Source: Streptomyces pristinaespiralis
Lineage (GTDB): Bacteria; Actinomycetota; Actinomycetes; Streptomycetales; Streptomycetaceae
Direction of reading: 5' to 3'
Length of the DNA stretch: 64,000 nucleotides
Assembly: GCF_001278075.1 (NCBI RefSeq)
Contig: NZ_CP011340.1
Location: forward strand, 4,712,001 to 4,776,000
Part shown: in pieces, positions 48,865 through 57,091 of the stretch
Position numbering within the stretch: the stretch's first letter is position 1
How the letters are laid out: every line of letters starts with the position of its first letter
Made by a program: the position numbers and the translations under genes
The notes under the pieces: generated by a model
Databases searched by the model: none
The model's input: the letters and a program-made list of their open reading frames with translations, nothing else
Told to the model about the DNA's origin: nothing

Positions 48865-50067
48865 TCAGCCCGTTCCGGGGTGGACGATCCACTCGCCGCG
48901 ACGCATCACGCCCTTGAGGGCGAAGTCGGCGTCGAGGACCACCAGGTCCGCGTCCTTGCCGGGATCGAGCGAGCCGACCCTGTCGTACGCGCCGAGCAGC
49001 TTCGCCGGGTTGGCGGAGATCGCCGCGACGACGTCCTCCACCGGGATGCGGTCGACGGTGACGGCCCGCTTGAAGGCGGTGTCCAGGGTGAGCGTGGAGC
49101 CCGCGATCGAGTGGCCCTCCACGAGCCGCGCCACGCCGTCCTTGACCTCGACCTCGAGGGGTCCCAGCTGGTAGCGGCCGTCGCCGAAGCCGGCGGCGTC
49201 CATGGCGTCCGTGATGAAGGCGACCCGGCCGGCGCCGGCGCTGCGGAAGGCCAGCTCGAGCGCTGCGGGATGGAGATGGGTGCCGTCGTTGATCAGCTCG
49301 ACGGTGATCCGCTCGTCCTCGAGCAGTGCCGCGATCGGGCCGGGTGCCCGGTGGCCGAGCGCGGGCATCGCGTTGAACAGGTGCGTGGCGACGGTGGCGC
49401 CGGCCTCGATGGCCTCGCGGGTCTGCTCGTAGGTCGCGTCGGTGTGGCCGATCGCGGCGATCACGCCGTGCTCGGCGAGCAGCCGTACGGAGTCGATGCC
49501 CCCGGGCAGTTCGGTGGCGAGGGTGACCATCTTCGCGGTGCCGCGGGCGGCGTCGATCAGCTTGCGGACCTCGGCCGGGTCGGGGTCGCGCAGCAGTTCC
49601 TCGCTGTGGGCGCCCTTGCGGCACGGGGAGATGAACGGCCCCTCGAAGTGGATGCCCGCGAGGTCGCCCTGCTCGACCAGTTCGGACAGGAAGCCGGCCC
49701 GGTGGGCGAGGAAGTCCATGTCGCCGGTGACGGTGGAGGCGACCAGGGTGGTGGTGCCGTGCCGCCGGTGGGTCATCACACCGCGCAGGACGTCCTCCGC
49801 GGTGCCGGAGGTGAAGGAGGCCCCGCCGCCGCCGTGGTTGTGGATGTCGACGAAGCCGGGGACCACCCAGTGACCGGACAGGTCGTGGACGTGTGCCTGT
49901 GCGTCGGAGGCGTCCGTGACGATCTTCGTGCCCTCGACGGCGACGCGTCCGTCGTCGACGGTCCCGGTCGGCAGCACCACCCGGGCACCGGCCAGGACAG
50001 TGCGCGGCGGACGGTGCGGGCTCCTGGCGTGAACCGTGCTCGTGGCGCGAGCGGCGCTGGCGGCCAT
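48865..50067 (-). CDS. nagA: N-acetylglucosamine-6-phosphate deacetylase
   Basis: The product is 400 aa, an amidohydrolase (TIM barrel) that converts GlcNAc-6-P to glucosamine-6-P and acetate. Metal and active-site motifs are intact: DIHNHGGGG, GIHFEGPFISP, AIGHTDATYEQ, THLFNAMPAL, LINDGTHLHP and catalytic Asp in FITDAMDAAG. The ATG at 50067 overlaps the nagK stop by one base (TGATG), so nagK and nagA form one coupled operon. It recycles cell-wall and chitin amino sugars. Confidence 0.95.
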   Translation of the reverse strand: MAASAARATSTVHARSPHRPPRTVLAGARVVLPTGTVDDGRVAVEGTKIVTDASDAQAHVHDLSGHWVVPGFVDIHNHGGGGASFTSGTAEDVLRGVMTHRRHGTTTLVASTVTGDMDFLAHRAGFLSELVEQGDLAGIHFEGPFISPCRKGAHSEELLRDPDPAEVRKLIDAARGTAKMVTLATELPGGIDSVRLLAEHGVIAAIGHTDATYEQTREAIEAGATVATHLFNAMPALGHRAPGPIAALLEDERITVELINDGTHLHPAALELAFRSAGAGRVAFITDAMDAAGFGDGRYQLGPLEVEVKDGVARLVEGHSIAGSTLTLDTAFKRAVTVDRIPVEDVVAAISANPAKLLGAYDRVGSLDPGKDADLVVLDADFALKGVMRRGEWIVHPGTG

Positions 50068-50999
50068 CAGGCGGTTACCTCCGTGGCGAGTAGATCCCAG
50101 GCGAGCAGCCCTGCGCCCAGGCATCCGGCGGTGTCCCCGAGGGCCGCCGGGACGATCGTGGGCAGCTTCTGGAACGTGACGCGTTCCTCTACCGCCGCCC
50201 GAAGGGGTGAGAACAAGGTTTCCCCGGCCTCGGCGAGACCGCCACCGATGATCAGCGTGCGGGGGTCCAGCAGGGTGAGCGCGGTGACGAGGCCGTCGGC
50301 GAGTGCGTCGACCGCCTCCTGCCACACCTTGGTCGCCGCTTTGTCGCCCGCTTCGACGGCTCTGGCGCAGTCGGCCGCGTCGGCGGTGGGATCGCCGGCG
50401 GCGGCGGCCCAGGCCCGGGTGACCGCCGCGGCGGAGGCCAGCGTCTCCAGACAGCCGCGCTGCCCGCATCCGCAGGCGGGACCGCCGGGCCGTACGACGA
50501 TGTGGCCGATCTCGCCGGCGCAGCCGTGGGCGCCCGCCTCGATGGCGCCGGCGATGCCGATGGCGCCCGCGATGCCGGTGCCGAGCGGTACGAACAGGAA
50601 CCGGTCGGTGCCCCGGCCGGCGCCGATGCGGCCCTCGGCGAGGCCGCCGGTGCGGACGTCGTGCCCGAGCGCCACCGGGACACCGTCGAGCCTGCGGCTC
50701 AGCAGTTCCCGCATGGGGACGTCGCGCCAGCCGAGGTTGGCGGCGTAGACGGCGATGCCGTGCTCGGCGTCGACGATGCCGGGCACGGCGACGCCGGCGG
50801 CCTCCGCTGCCTGGCCGAAGTGCTCCTGGCCGTGCGCGCGGAGATCGGCGGCGAAGCCGAGGATCGACTCCACGACCGCGTCGGGCCCGCGCTCGCGCCC
50901 GGTGGGCCGCCGTGCCTCGTGCAGGAGCGTGCCGTCCGCCCCGACCAGGGCAGCCTTCATACCGGTGCCGCCCACATCGAGGGCGATGACGTGTCTCAC
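50067..50999 (-). CDS. nagK: ROK-family N-acetylglucosamine kinase
   Basis: The product is 310 aa. The ROK ATPase motif ALDVGGTGMKAALVG is at the N-terminus, DG-type contact in VALGHDVRTGG, and the zinc-binding ROK signature GPACGCGQRGCLETLAS. It phosphorylates internal GlcNAc to GlcNAc-6-P for nagA. The start is GTG 50999. A DasR-like site lies 28 bp upstream, matching the known DasR control of nagKA in S. coelicolor, where GlcN-6-P relieves repression. Confidence 0.9.
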   Translation of the reverse strand: MRHVIALDVGGTGMKAALVGADGTLLHEARRPTGRERGPDAVVESILGFAADLRAHGQEHFGQAAEAAGVAVPGIVDAEHGIAVYAANLGWRDVPMRELLSRRLDGVPVALGHDVRTGGLAEGRIGAGRGTDRFLFVPLGTGIAGAIGIAGAIEAGAHGCAGEIGHIVVRPGGPACGCGQRGCLETLASAAAVTRAWAAAAGDPTADAADCARAVEAGDKAATKVWQEAVDALADGLVTALTLLDPRTLIIGGGLAEAGETLFSPLRAAVEERVTFQKLPTIVPAALGDTAGCLGAGLLAWDLLATEVTA

Positions 51000-51026
51000 G
51001 GGAACAGTCTGGCGCGTCCGACGGCT

Positions 51027-51042
51027 AAAGGTCTAGTCCACT
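51027..51042. promoter_or_regulatory. DasR-responsive element (dre) candidate
   Basis: On the minus strand AGTGGACTAGACCTTT matches the 16-bp dre consensus A(G/C)TGGTCTAGACCA(G/C)T at 13 positions. It lies between nagK and the divergent solute-binding protein gene and could repress both. Confidence 0.65.
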
Positions 51043-51284
51043 CGCCGAGATTGTTGCCACGCCATACAAACCGGACGGGGCGTTTCCCGGGCGCGCCACG
51101 GGCGCTCCCCGCGCGCCGCGTACCCCGCGCGCGGCTGTGCAGGCGTTGTGAAAGTGAGACCGCAGTGGTGTAGACCTTGTCTGCCGGATCGGGAAAGATC
51201 GCTCCTCATCTCACAGGACGTCGCGGGGGACCGACTGGGACGAACGGACAACACGTACTAGGTAGCAGAGGGTGGGGAAGAGCT

Positions 51285-52559
51285 GTGCAGCGGCGCTTCT
51301 TGGGTCTGACAGCGGCTGTCGCCGCGCTCGGAATGACGGTTTCGCTGGCGGGCTGCGGCAGCTCCAGCGGTTCCGGGGACGGTGTCACGCTCAAACTGGT
51401 GGCCGCCGACTACGACGTCGCCGGCGGTGAGAGCAGCAAGAAGTACTGGGCCGATCTGACGGCCGCCTTCGAGGCGGAGAACCCCGGCATCAAGGTCGAC
51501 GTCCAGATCGAGTCCTGGAACGACGTGGACCGCAAGGTCGCCGAGATGGTCAAGGCGGGCAAGGCCCCCGACATCGCGCAGATAGGCGCCTACGCCGACT
51601 ACGCCGCGGCGGACAAGCTGTACTCCGCCGACCAGATGCTCTCCATCCCCGTCCAGTCCAACTTCCTTCCGCCGCTGACCGACGCGGGCGAGATGAAGCG
51701 CACCCAGTACGGACTGCCGTTCGTGGCGTCCACCCGGCTGCTCTTCTACAACAAGGAGCTCTTCGAGGACGCCGGGATCAGCGGCGCCCCCGGGACGTGG
51801 GAGGAGCTGGCGGAGGACGCGGAGCTGCTCAAGCAGAACACCGACGTCGACTACCCCTTCGCCCTGCCGCTCGGCCCTGAGGAGGCCCAGGCGGAGACGA
51901 TGATGTGGCTGCTCAGCGGTGGTGGTGGCTACACCGACGAGCTCGGCAGGTACGCGATCGACTCCCAGCAGAACATCGACACCTTCGAGTGGCTGAAGGA
52001 GAACCTGGTCGAGGAGAAGCTGACCGGCCCGGTCGCCCCCGGCAAGCTCAACCGCAAGGACGCCTTCGCGGCGTTCACCCGCGGTGATGTCGGCATGCTC
52101 AACGGCCACCCGTCGCTGCTCCAGGCCGCGGAGAAGGCCGGCATCGACGTGGGCAAGGTCGCGCTCCCGGGCCGGAGCGGCCCCGCCGACACGACGATGG
52201 GCGTCGCCGACTGGATCATGGGCTTCAAGCAGAACGGCCACCGCACGGAGATCGGCAAGTTCCTCGACTTCCTGTTCACGGACGAGAACGTCCTGGAGTT
52301 CGCCGGCCAGAACGACCTGCTGCCGGTGACGGTCTCCGCGCAGGAGGAGATGAAGAAGGACCCGGAGCACGCGGACCTCAAGGAGTTCCTTGAGGTGCTG
52401 CCGGGGTCCGTGCTGCCGCCGGTGGGCAAGACCTCGTGGGCCTCGGCCAGCGAGAACATCAAGAAGAACATCGGCGACGCCGTGGGACCCGGCGGCAGCC
52501 CCGCCCGCACGCTGGACCGGATCTCCCAGGACGCCAGGGCGGCCGAGAGCGCGGAGTGA
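51285..52559 (+). CDS. ABC transporter substrate-binding lipoprotein (CUT1 sugar type)
   Basis: The product is 424 aa. The lipobox LAGCGSSSG places the lipid Cys at residue 24; the mature part is a family 1 extracellular solute-binding protein (FEAENPGIKVDVQIESWNDV, ADKLYSADQMLSI, GLPFVASTRLLFYNKELFED). No permease or ATPase gene follows, so it is an orphan receptor that must work with permeases elsewhere, and the general ATPase MsiK in this window is a natural partner. It is divergent from nagKA across the dre site, suggesting an amino-sugar ligand. GTG 51285 has GGGGAAGAG upstream. Confidence 0.85.
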   Translation: MQRRFLGLTAAVAALGMTVSLAGCGSSSGSGDGVTLKLVAADYDVAGGESSKKYWADLTAAFEAENPGIKVDVQIESWNDVDRKVAEMVKAGKAPDIAQIGAYADYAAADKLYSADQMLSIPVQSNFLPPLTDAGEMKRTQYGLPFVASTRLLFYNKELFEDAGISGAPGTWEELAEDAELLKQNTDVDYPFALPLGPEEAQAETMMWLLSGGGGYTDELGRYAIDSQQNIDTFEWLKENLVEEKLTGPVAPGKLNRKDAFAAFTRGDVGMLNGHPSLLQAAEKAGIDVGKVALPGRSGPADTTMGVADWIMGFKQNGHRTEIGKFLDFLFTDENVLEFAGQNDLLPVTVSAQEEMKKDPEHADLKEFLEVLPGSVLPPVGKTSWASASENIKKNIGDAVGPGGSPARTLDRISQDARAAESAE

Positions 52560-52612
52560 CCGTGCGCGCCGGGCGTCGTCCACAGGGCGGTCCGGGCGTC
52601 GGTGGGCCCCGA

Positions 52613-52618
52613 TATGTT
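52613..52618 (+). promoter_or_regulatory. -10 hexamer for leaderless DUF3263 mRNA
   Basis: TATGTT lies 7 nt before ATG 52626, with no Shine-Dalgarno. Confidence 0.5.
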
Positions 52619-52625
52619 GGATCGT

Positions 52626-52904
52626 ATGACCGACGATCAGGCGCCTGAGGACCAGGAGCCCGGCGACCGGCCCGGGGCCGAGGGGCTCTCCGAGCGGGAC
52701 CGGGCCGTCCTGGCCATGGAACGCCGTTCCTGGCCGGGACCCGGTGTCAAGGAGCGGGCCGTCAGGGAGCAGCTCGGCATCTCCCCGGTCCGCTACTACC
52801 AGCTGCTCAACGCCCTTCTCGATGACACGCGCGCCCTCGCCCACGATCCGGTCACCGTCAACCGGCTTCGCCGTGTGAGGGACGCGAGGAGAAGTCGCCG
52901 CTAG
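52626..52904 (+). CDS. DUF3263 protein (small HTH-like)
   Basis: The product is 92 aa. The DUF3263 core reads LSERDRAVLAMERRSWPGPG followed by KERAVREQLGISPVRYYQLL, a helix-turn-helix-like stretch, and a basic tail DARRSRR. It is common next to otsB in Streptomyces; it may bind DNA but its role is unknown. ATG 52626 was chosen over in-frame GTG/ATG codons upstream because a -10 box lies 7 nt before it. Confidence 0.85.
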   Translation: MTDDQAPEDQEPGDRPGAEGLSERDRAVLAMERRSWPGPGVKERAVREQLGISPVRYYQLLNALLDDTRALAHDPVTVNRLRRVRDARRSRR

Positions 52905-52907
52905 GGT
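52902..52907 (+). promoter_or_regulatory. -10 hexamer for leaderless otsB mRNA
   Basis: TAGGGT lies 7 nt before ATG 52915, and its first three bases are the stop codon of the DUF3263 gene. Confidence 0.45.
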
Positions 52908-52914
52908 CGAAGGC

Positions 52915-53769
52915 ATGGGCAGCTCCCCGTATGCAGAAGCCGCAGACTCCATGCCGACGCCGTCCACCGCCGCGGGCCGCGAGGGCCTCGCGGCACTCCT
53001 GGAACGGCCCGGGCAGGCCGTGATCGCACTCGACTTCGACGGCACGCTCGCCGAGATCGTGCCCGACCCCGAACAGGCGCGCGCCCATGAGCGCGCCGTC
53101 CCCGCGCTGGCCGCGCTCGCGCCCAAGGTGGCGTCGGTCGCGGTGATCACCGGCCGCCCGGCCGGGGTCGCCGTCCGCTACGGCGGCTTCTCCGGTGTCG
53201 GCGGTCTTGACCACCTCGTCGTCCTCGGCCACTACGGCGCGGAGCGCTGGGACGCGGTCACCGGGACCGTACGGGCTCCGGCCCCCGATCCCGGGGTCGC
53301 GGCCGCGCGGGCCGAGCTTCCCGGCTTCCTCGACCGGATCGGCGCCTGGCAGGGCACCTGGATCGAGGAGAAGGGCCGGGCGGTCGCGGTGCACACCCGC
53401 CGCGCGGAGGACCCCCAGGCCGCCTTCGACGCCCTGCGTGAGCCCCTTTCCGAGCTCGCCTCCCGGCACGGCCTGATCGTGGAGCCGGGGCGCATGGTCC
53501 TGGAGCTCCGCCCGCCGGGCGTCGACAAGGGCGTCGCGCTGTCCGACTACGTGCGCGAGGTCGGCGCGGGGGCCGTGCTGTACGCGGGCGACGACCTGGG
53601 CGACCTCGCGGCCTACGGCGCCGTCGAGAAGCTGCGCTCCGACGGCGTGCCCGGCCTTCTGGTGTGCAGCGGCAGCGAGGTCCCCGAGCTCGCCGACCGC
53701 GCCGACCTGGTGCTTCCCGGGCCGGCGCAGGTGGCGGACTTCCTGGCCGCCCTCGCCGGGCGCGTCTAG
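52915..53769 (+). CDS. otsB: Trehalose-6-phosphate phosphatase
   Basis: The product is 284 aa, a HAD-superfamily phosphatase. The nucleophile motif ALDFDGTLAE gives Asp40 and Asp42; VAVITGRPAG is motif II-like, and GVDKGVALSDYV with LYAGDDLGDLAAYG supplies Lys and the metal-binding Asp pair. It removes phosphate from trehalose-6-phosphate made by OtsA. It converges on otsA with the two TAG stops sharing the same CTAG. The ATG is probably leaderless. Confidence 0.92.
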   Translation: MGSSPYAEAADSMPTPSTAAGREGLAALLERPGQAVIALDFDGTLAEIVPDPEQARAHERAVPALAALAPKVASVAVITGRPAGVAVRYGGFSGVGGLDHLVVLGHYGAERWDAVTGTVRAPAPDPGVAAARAELPGFLDRIGAWQGTWIEEKGRAVAVHTRRAEDPQAAFDALREPLSELASRHGLIVEPGRMVLELRPPGVDKGVALSDYVREVGAGAVLYAGDDLGDLAAYGAVEKLRSDGVPGLLVCSGSEVPELADRADLVLPGPAQVADFLAALAGRV

Positions 53770-55223
53770 GGCGCCTCGCGCAGCGCCTGGAGCTGGTCGA
53801 GGAACCACTGGCGCGGCGGCAGCGCGGTCGCTGCCGCCGCCAGGCGCTTGGAGCGCTCGGCCCGCTCGTCGGCGGACATGGTCAGCGCCTCGTGCAGCGC
53901 CGCCGCCGTGCCGCTGACGTCGTAGGGGTTGACGGTGATCGCGTCCTCGCCGAGCTCCTCGTGGGCGCCCGCCTCCCGCGACAGGACCAGGGCGCAGCCG
54001 AGGTCGGTGACGACGGGTACCTCCTTGGCGACCAGGTTCATGCCGTCCCTGATCGGGTTGACCAGGGCCACGTCCGCCATCCGGTACGCGGCCAGGGAGC
54101 GGGCGAAGTCGTCCTTGACGTGCACGACGACCGGCGTCCAGTCGTCGGTGCCGTACCGGGCGTTGATCTCGTCGGCGAGCCGGGAGACCTCCGCCGTGTA
54201 GTGGCGGTAGACCTCGAGGTCCTGGCGCGAGGGGTAGGCGAGCGCGATGTGCACGACGCGTCCGCGCCACTCGGGGTGCTCCTCCAGCAGCTCCTCGTAG
54301 GCCTGCAGGCCGCGCACGATGTTCTTGGACAGTTCCGTGCGGTCGACGCGCACGATCGTCCTGCGGCCTTCGCCGGCCTCCTCGCGCAGGGCGGCCATCC
54401 GCTCTTCGACGTCGGGGCGGCCGGCTCGCTCGCGCAGGAAGTCGGCGTCGGCGCCGAGCCCGTGGACCCCGAGCCGGGTCCGGTGGCGGCCGCGGCCGGG
54501 GATGCGGTACTCGAAGCTCGGCTCGTGGTCCTTCGGCCACAGCGACGTCCCGTCGTACGGGGCGAGGACGGCGGCGGCGCAGCTCTGGAACGCCCGCAGC
54601 CACCGCTTGGTCAGGAATCCGAGCCGGTCGGCGCCGAGCATCCCGAGCAGCAGTTCCTCCGCGATGTCGCCGGGCAGCATCGCGAAGTAGTCCGGGGGTG
54701 CCCACGGGGTGTGCGAGAAGTGGCCGATCCGCAGGTCGGGGCGGAGTTCGCGGAGCATCCCGGGCACCAGGGCCAGGTGGTAGTCCTGCACGAGCACGAC
54801 CGCGTCGTCGGCGGCCTGAGCGGCGAGCGCCTCGGCGAAGGCCCGGTTGTAGAGCCGGTAGGCGCCCCACTGGCGCCGGAACTCCCGGCCGAAGGCGGGC
54901 TCGAGGGGCGTCTGGTACAGCATGTGGTGGACGAACCAGAGCACGGAGTTCGCGATGCCGTTGTACGCGTCGGCGTGGACGCCCGCCTCGATGTCGAGCA
55001 TCAGGACGCCCGGTTCGCCCACCCCGCGCCGGACCGCCTCGCGGTCGCCGTCGCCGAGTGCCGCGCACACCCACAGCGACTGTGCGTCCGAGCCGATGGC
55101 CGACAGGCCGGAGACGAGTCCTCCACCGCCGCGGCGGGCGTCGAGCTCGCCGTCCTCCTTCAGCTCGTAGGAGACAGGGCCGCGGTTGGACGCGACGAGG
55201 ATCTGGGCTGCGTCGGAGACCAT
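53766..55223 (-). CDS. otsA: Trehalose-6-phosphate synthase
   Basis: The product is 485 aa of family GT20. It joins glucose from a nucleotide-glucose donor to glucose-6-phosphate. Conserved parts: ILVASNRGPVSYE, GGGGLVSGLSAIG, VLVQDYHLALVPGMLRE, IGHFSHTPWAP, the donor-site Arg/Lys in RVDRTELSKNIVRGLQAYEE and NPIRDGMNLVAKE. ATG 55223 has a TAGATT -10 box 7 nt upstream and no ribosome site. It ends against otsB, forming a trehalose pair for osmotic and spore protection. Confidence 0.95.
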   Translation of the reverse strand: MVSDAAQILVASNRGPVSYELKEDGELDARRGGGGLVSGLSAIGSDAQSLWVCAALGDGDREAVRRGVGEPGVLMLDIEAGVHADAYNGIANSVLWFVHHMLYQTPLEPAFGREFRRQWGAYRLYNRAFAEALAAQAADDAVVLVQDYHLALVPGMLRELRPDLRIGHFSHTPWAPPDYFAMLPGDIAEELLLGMLGADRLGFLTKRWLRAFQSCAAAVLAPYDGTSLWPKDHEPSFEYRIPGRGRHRTRLGVHGLGADADFLRERAGRPDVEERMAALREEAGEGRRTIVRVDRTELSKNIVRGLQAYEELLEEHPEWRGRVVHIALAYPSRQDLEVYRHYTAEVSRLADEINARYGTDDWTPVVVHVKDDFARSLAAYRMADVALVNPIRDGMNLVAKEVPVVTDLGCALVLSREAGAHEELGEDAITVNPYDVSGTAAALHEALTMSADERAERSKRLAAAATALPPRQWFLDQLQALREAP

Positions 55224-55230
55224 GTGCCGA

Positions 55231-55236
55231 AATCTA
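55231..55236 (-). promoter_or_regulatory. -10 hexamer for leaderless otsA mRNA
   Basis: TAGATT on the minus strand, 7 nt before ATG 55223, with no Shine-Dalgarno. Confidence 0.5.
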
Positions 55237-55280
55237 GCCCGTACCGCAAAAGCTCAAACGTGCGTACGGCCCCGCGCAGG

Positions 55281-55766
55281 TCAGTGGTCGCGGCGGCGGC
55301 CGCGGGTGGCGGCCACGGCGACGATGCCCGCCGCCGTCAGGCTCAGCGCGACACCCCCCAGCAGCCACAGCTGCTCCGCGGTGCCGCCGGTGCGGGCCAT
55401 CTCCACCTGCCGGGCCGGTTCCCCGTCCTTCAGGCCCTCGGCCCCGTCGGCCGCCCCCTCCGGGCCGTCGGCGGCCTCGGCCCGTGCGGGCTGGGCCCCG
55501 TCGTGCCCGCCCGTCTGCCGCCCGGGCCCGTCCTGGACGGTCCGGTGTGCCGGCTGCTCGCCGGGGAGCGTTCCCGGCGCCGCCGGCCCGGCGGGCACGG
55601 CCAGGGCGGGGACGGCCGGTCCGAACACCGCGGCGGTGGTGACCGCCAGGGTGCCGAGGAGCCGGCTCAGCCGTTCCGTGCCGCCGGAGGGCGTCTCCTT
55701 GCGGTGCCGGCCACGGCCACCCGGAAGCACCGGGAGCGATTGAACGAGAAATCCCATAAGTCCCAT
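55281..55766 (-). CDS. Putative sortase-anchored surface protein
   Basis: The product is 161 aa. A signal peptide near residues 30-60 (RLLGTLAVTTAAVFGPAVPA) precedes a disordered Pro/Gly/Gln/Ala-rich outer segment. The C-terminus has the three parts of a sorting signal: MARTG (an xAxTG pentapeptide close to the LAXTG of Streptomyces class E sortases), a hydrophobic helix (WLLGGVALSLTAAGIVAVAA) and the charged tail TRGRRRDH. It would be linked to peptidoglycan. The first position Met instead of Leu is unusual. The start is uncertain; another ATG lies at 55756. Confidence 0.6.
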   Translation of the reverse strand: MGLMGFLVQSLPVLPGGRGRHRKETPSGGTERLSRLLGTLAVTTAAVFGPAVPALAVPAGPAAPGTLPGEQPAHRTVQDGPGRQTGGHDGAQPARAEAADGPEGAADGAEGLKDGEPARQVEMARTGGTAEQLWLLGGVALSLTAAGIVAVAATRGRRRDH

Positions 55767-55804
55767 ACATGGGAAATGTAGGCAAAATGACCGGTGGGTC
55801 CTGC

Positions 55805-56773
55805 TTATGCGGCGCGACGCGCCGCGTACTCACCGATCTCGAGCATCGGCGGGCGCTCCTCGGTGTCCACCCGGTGCGTCCGCGGCACGAAGCCGTTCCC
55901 CACGCGTTCGAACTGCGTGATCGACGGGCGGACCAAGTGCGGCCTGGAGAGCCGCAGTTGGGCCGTGCGGTAGATCGTCGCGGCCATTCTGCCGAGCGCC
56001 TGCCCGTCCTGGTGGCGGTGCTTGCGGGTGCCGACGTCGACCTGGGCCAGCGCGTCCAGGCCCACCAGGTTCAGCGAGTCCACCAGCAGGCCGAGCTCCA
56101 CGCCGTACCCGACGGGGAAGGGCAGCCGCTCCAGCAGCGAGCGCCGTGCCGCGTACTCGCCGCCCAGCGGCTGCACGAAGCCGGCGAGCTGCGGCCAGTG
56201 CAGGTTCAGCAGCGGCCTGGCCACCAGCTCGGTCACCCGGCCGCCCTGGGCCGGTGTGCCGTCGGGGCCGGGCGCGGCGCCCCCGCCCAGCGGGCGGTCG
56301 TACATCGCCTTCACGAACTGGACCTCCGGCTCGGTCAGCAGCGGGCCGACGATGCCGGAGACGAAATCCGCGGAGAAGTCGCGCAGGTCCGCGTCGCAGA
56401 AGCAGACGATGTCACCCGTCGTGGCCATCAGGGACCGCCACAGGACCTCGCCCTTGCCCGCCACCGCGGGCAGGCCGGGCAGGATCGCGTCCCGGTGCAC
56501 CACCCGGGCGCCGGCGGCGGCGGCCACCTCGGACGTGCGGTCGCTCGAGGCCGAGTCGATGACGACCAGCTCGTCGACGAGCGGGGTGTTCTCCATCAGC
56601 TCCCGGCGGATGATCGTGACGATCTCGCCGACGGTCGCCTCCTCGTTCAGCGCGGGGAGCACGACGCTGACGGTCGTACCCTGCCTGACCTTGGCGGACA
56701 TCAGCCTTTCGAGGGAGCGGTCGGACGCGGACCAGGAGCGCCGGCTCAGCCAGCGGGCCACCTCATCGAGCAC
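55805..56773 (-). CDS. gpgS: Glucosyl-3-phosphoglycerate synthase
   Basis: The product is 322 aa, a GT-A fold glycosyltransferase (GT81) that transfers glucose from a nucleotide donor to 3-phosphoglycerate, the first step toward glucosylglycerate and methylglucose polysaccharides in actinobacteria. Visible motifs: VSVVLPALNEEATVGEIV, ELVVIDSASSDRTSEVA, the metal DxD in CFCDADLRDFS, and GYGVELGLLVDS. AAGGGAG precedes GTG 56773. With otsA/otsB nearby this is a compatible-solute neighbourhood. Confidence 0.88.
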   Translation of the reverse strand: MLDEVARWLSRRSWSASDRSLERLMSAKVRQGTTVSVVLPALNEEATVGEIVTIIRRELMENTPLVDELVVIDSASSDRTSEVAAAAGARVVHRDAILPGLPAVAGKGEVLWRSLMATTGDIVCFCDADLRDFSADFVSGIVGPLLTEPEVQFVKAMYDRPLGGGAAPGPDGTPAQGGRVTELVARPLLNLHWPQLAGFVQPLGGEYAARRSLLERLPFPVGYGVELGLLVDSLNLVGLDALAQVDVGTRKHRHQDGQALGRMAATIYRTAQLRLSRPHLVRPSITQFERVGNGFVPRTHRVDTEERPPMLEIGEYAARRAA

Positions 56774-56948
56774 TTCGCGTCTCCCTTGACAGTCGATCGA
56801 CAGTCGGTCGTGTGATCCATCTCGCGGGTCGGACGACTATCTCAAGCGTCCGGGGCTTCGGTTACAGTCTTGAGCAACGCGAAGGACCCTCGCATCTCGG
56901 GGGGTCCCAGCACACAAACGCCCGGACCGCACGTCCGGAGCCATACCG

Positions 56949-57072
56949 CTCATCCAGAGGGGCAGAGGGAACGGCCCGTTGAAGCCCCGGCAACCCTCCC
57001 GCCGACCGCGAGGTCACGGTGGGGAAGGTGCCAATTCCGTCTCGTGGCGAAGTGCGTCACGAGGAAGATGAG
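56949..57072 (+). ncRNA. SAM riboswitch (S-box, SAM-I/IV superfamily)
   Basis: P1 is formed by CTCATC (56949-56954) and GATGAG (57067-57072). Inside are the conserved CAGAGGGG, the kink-turn GGGAACGGCCC, the GAAGCCCCGGCAACC core and a closing GTGCCAATTCC segment. These are hallmarks of the SAM-I family. The 3' strand of P1 abuts AGGAG before threonine synthase ATG 57092, so SAM binding can hide the ribosome site. Which subclass (SAM-I or SAM-IV) needs a covariance search. Confidence 0.85.
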
Positions 57073-57091
57073 GAGAAAGGGCCTCGCCATC

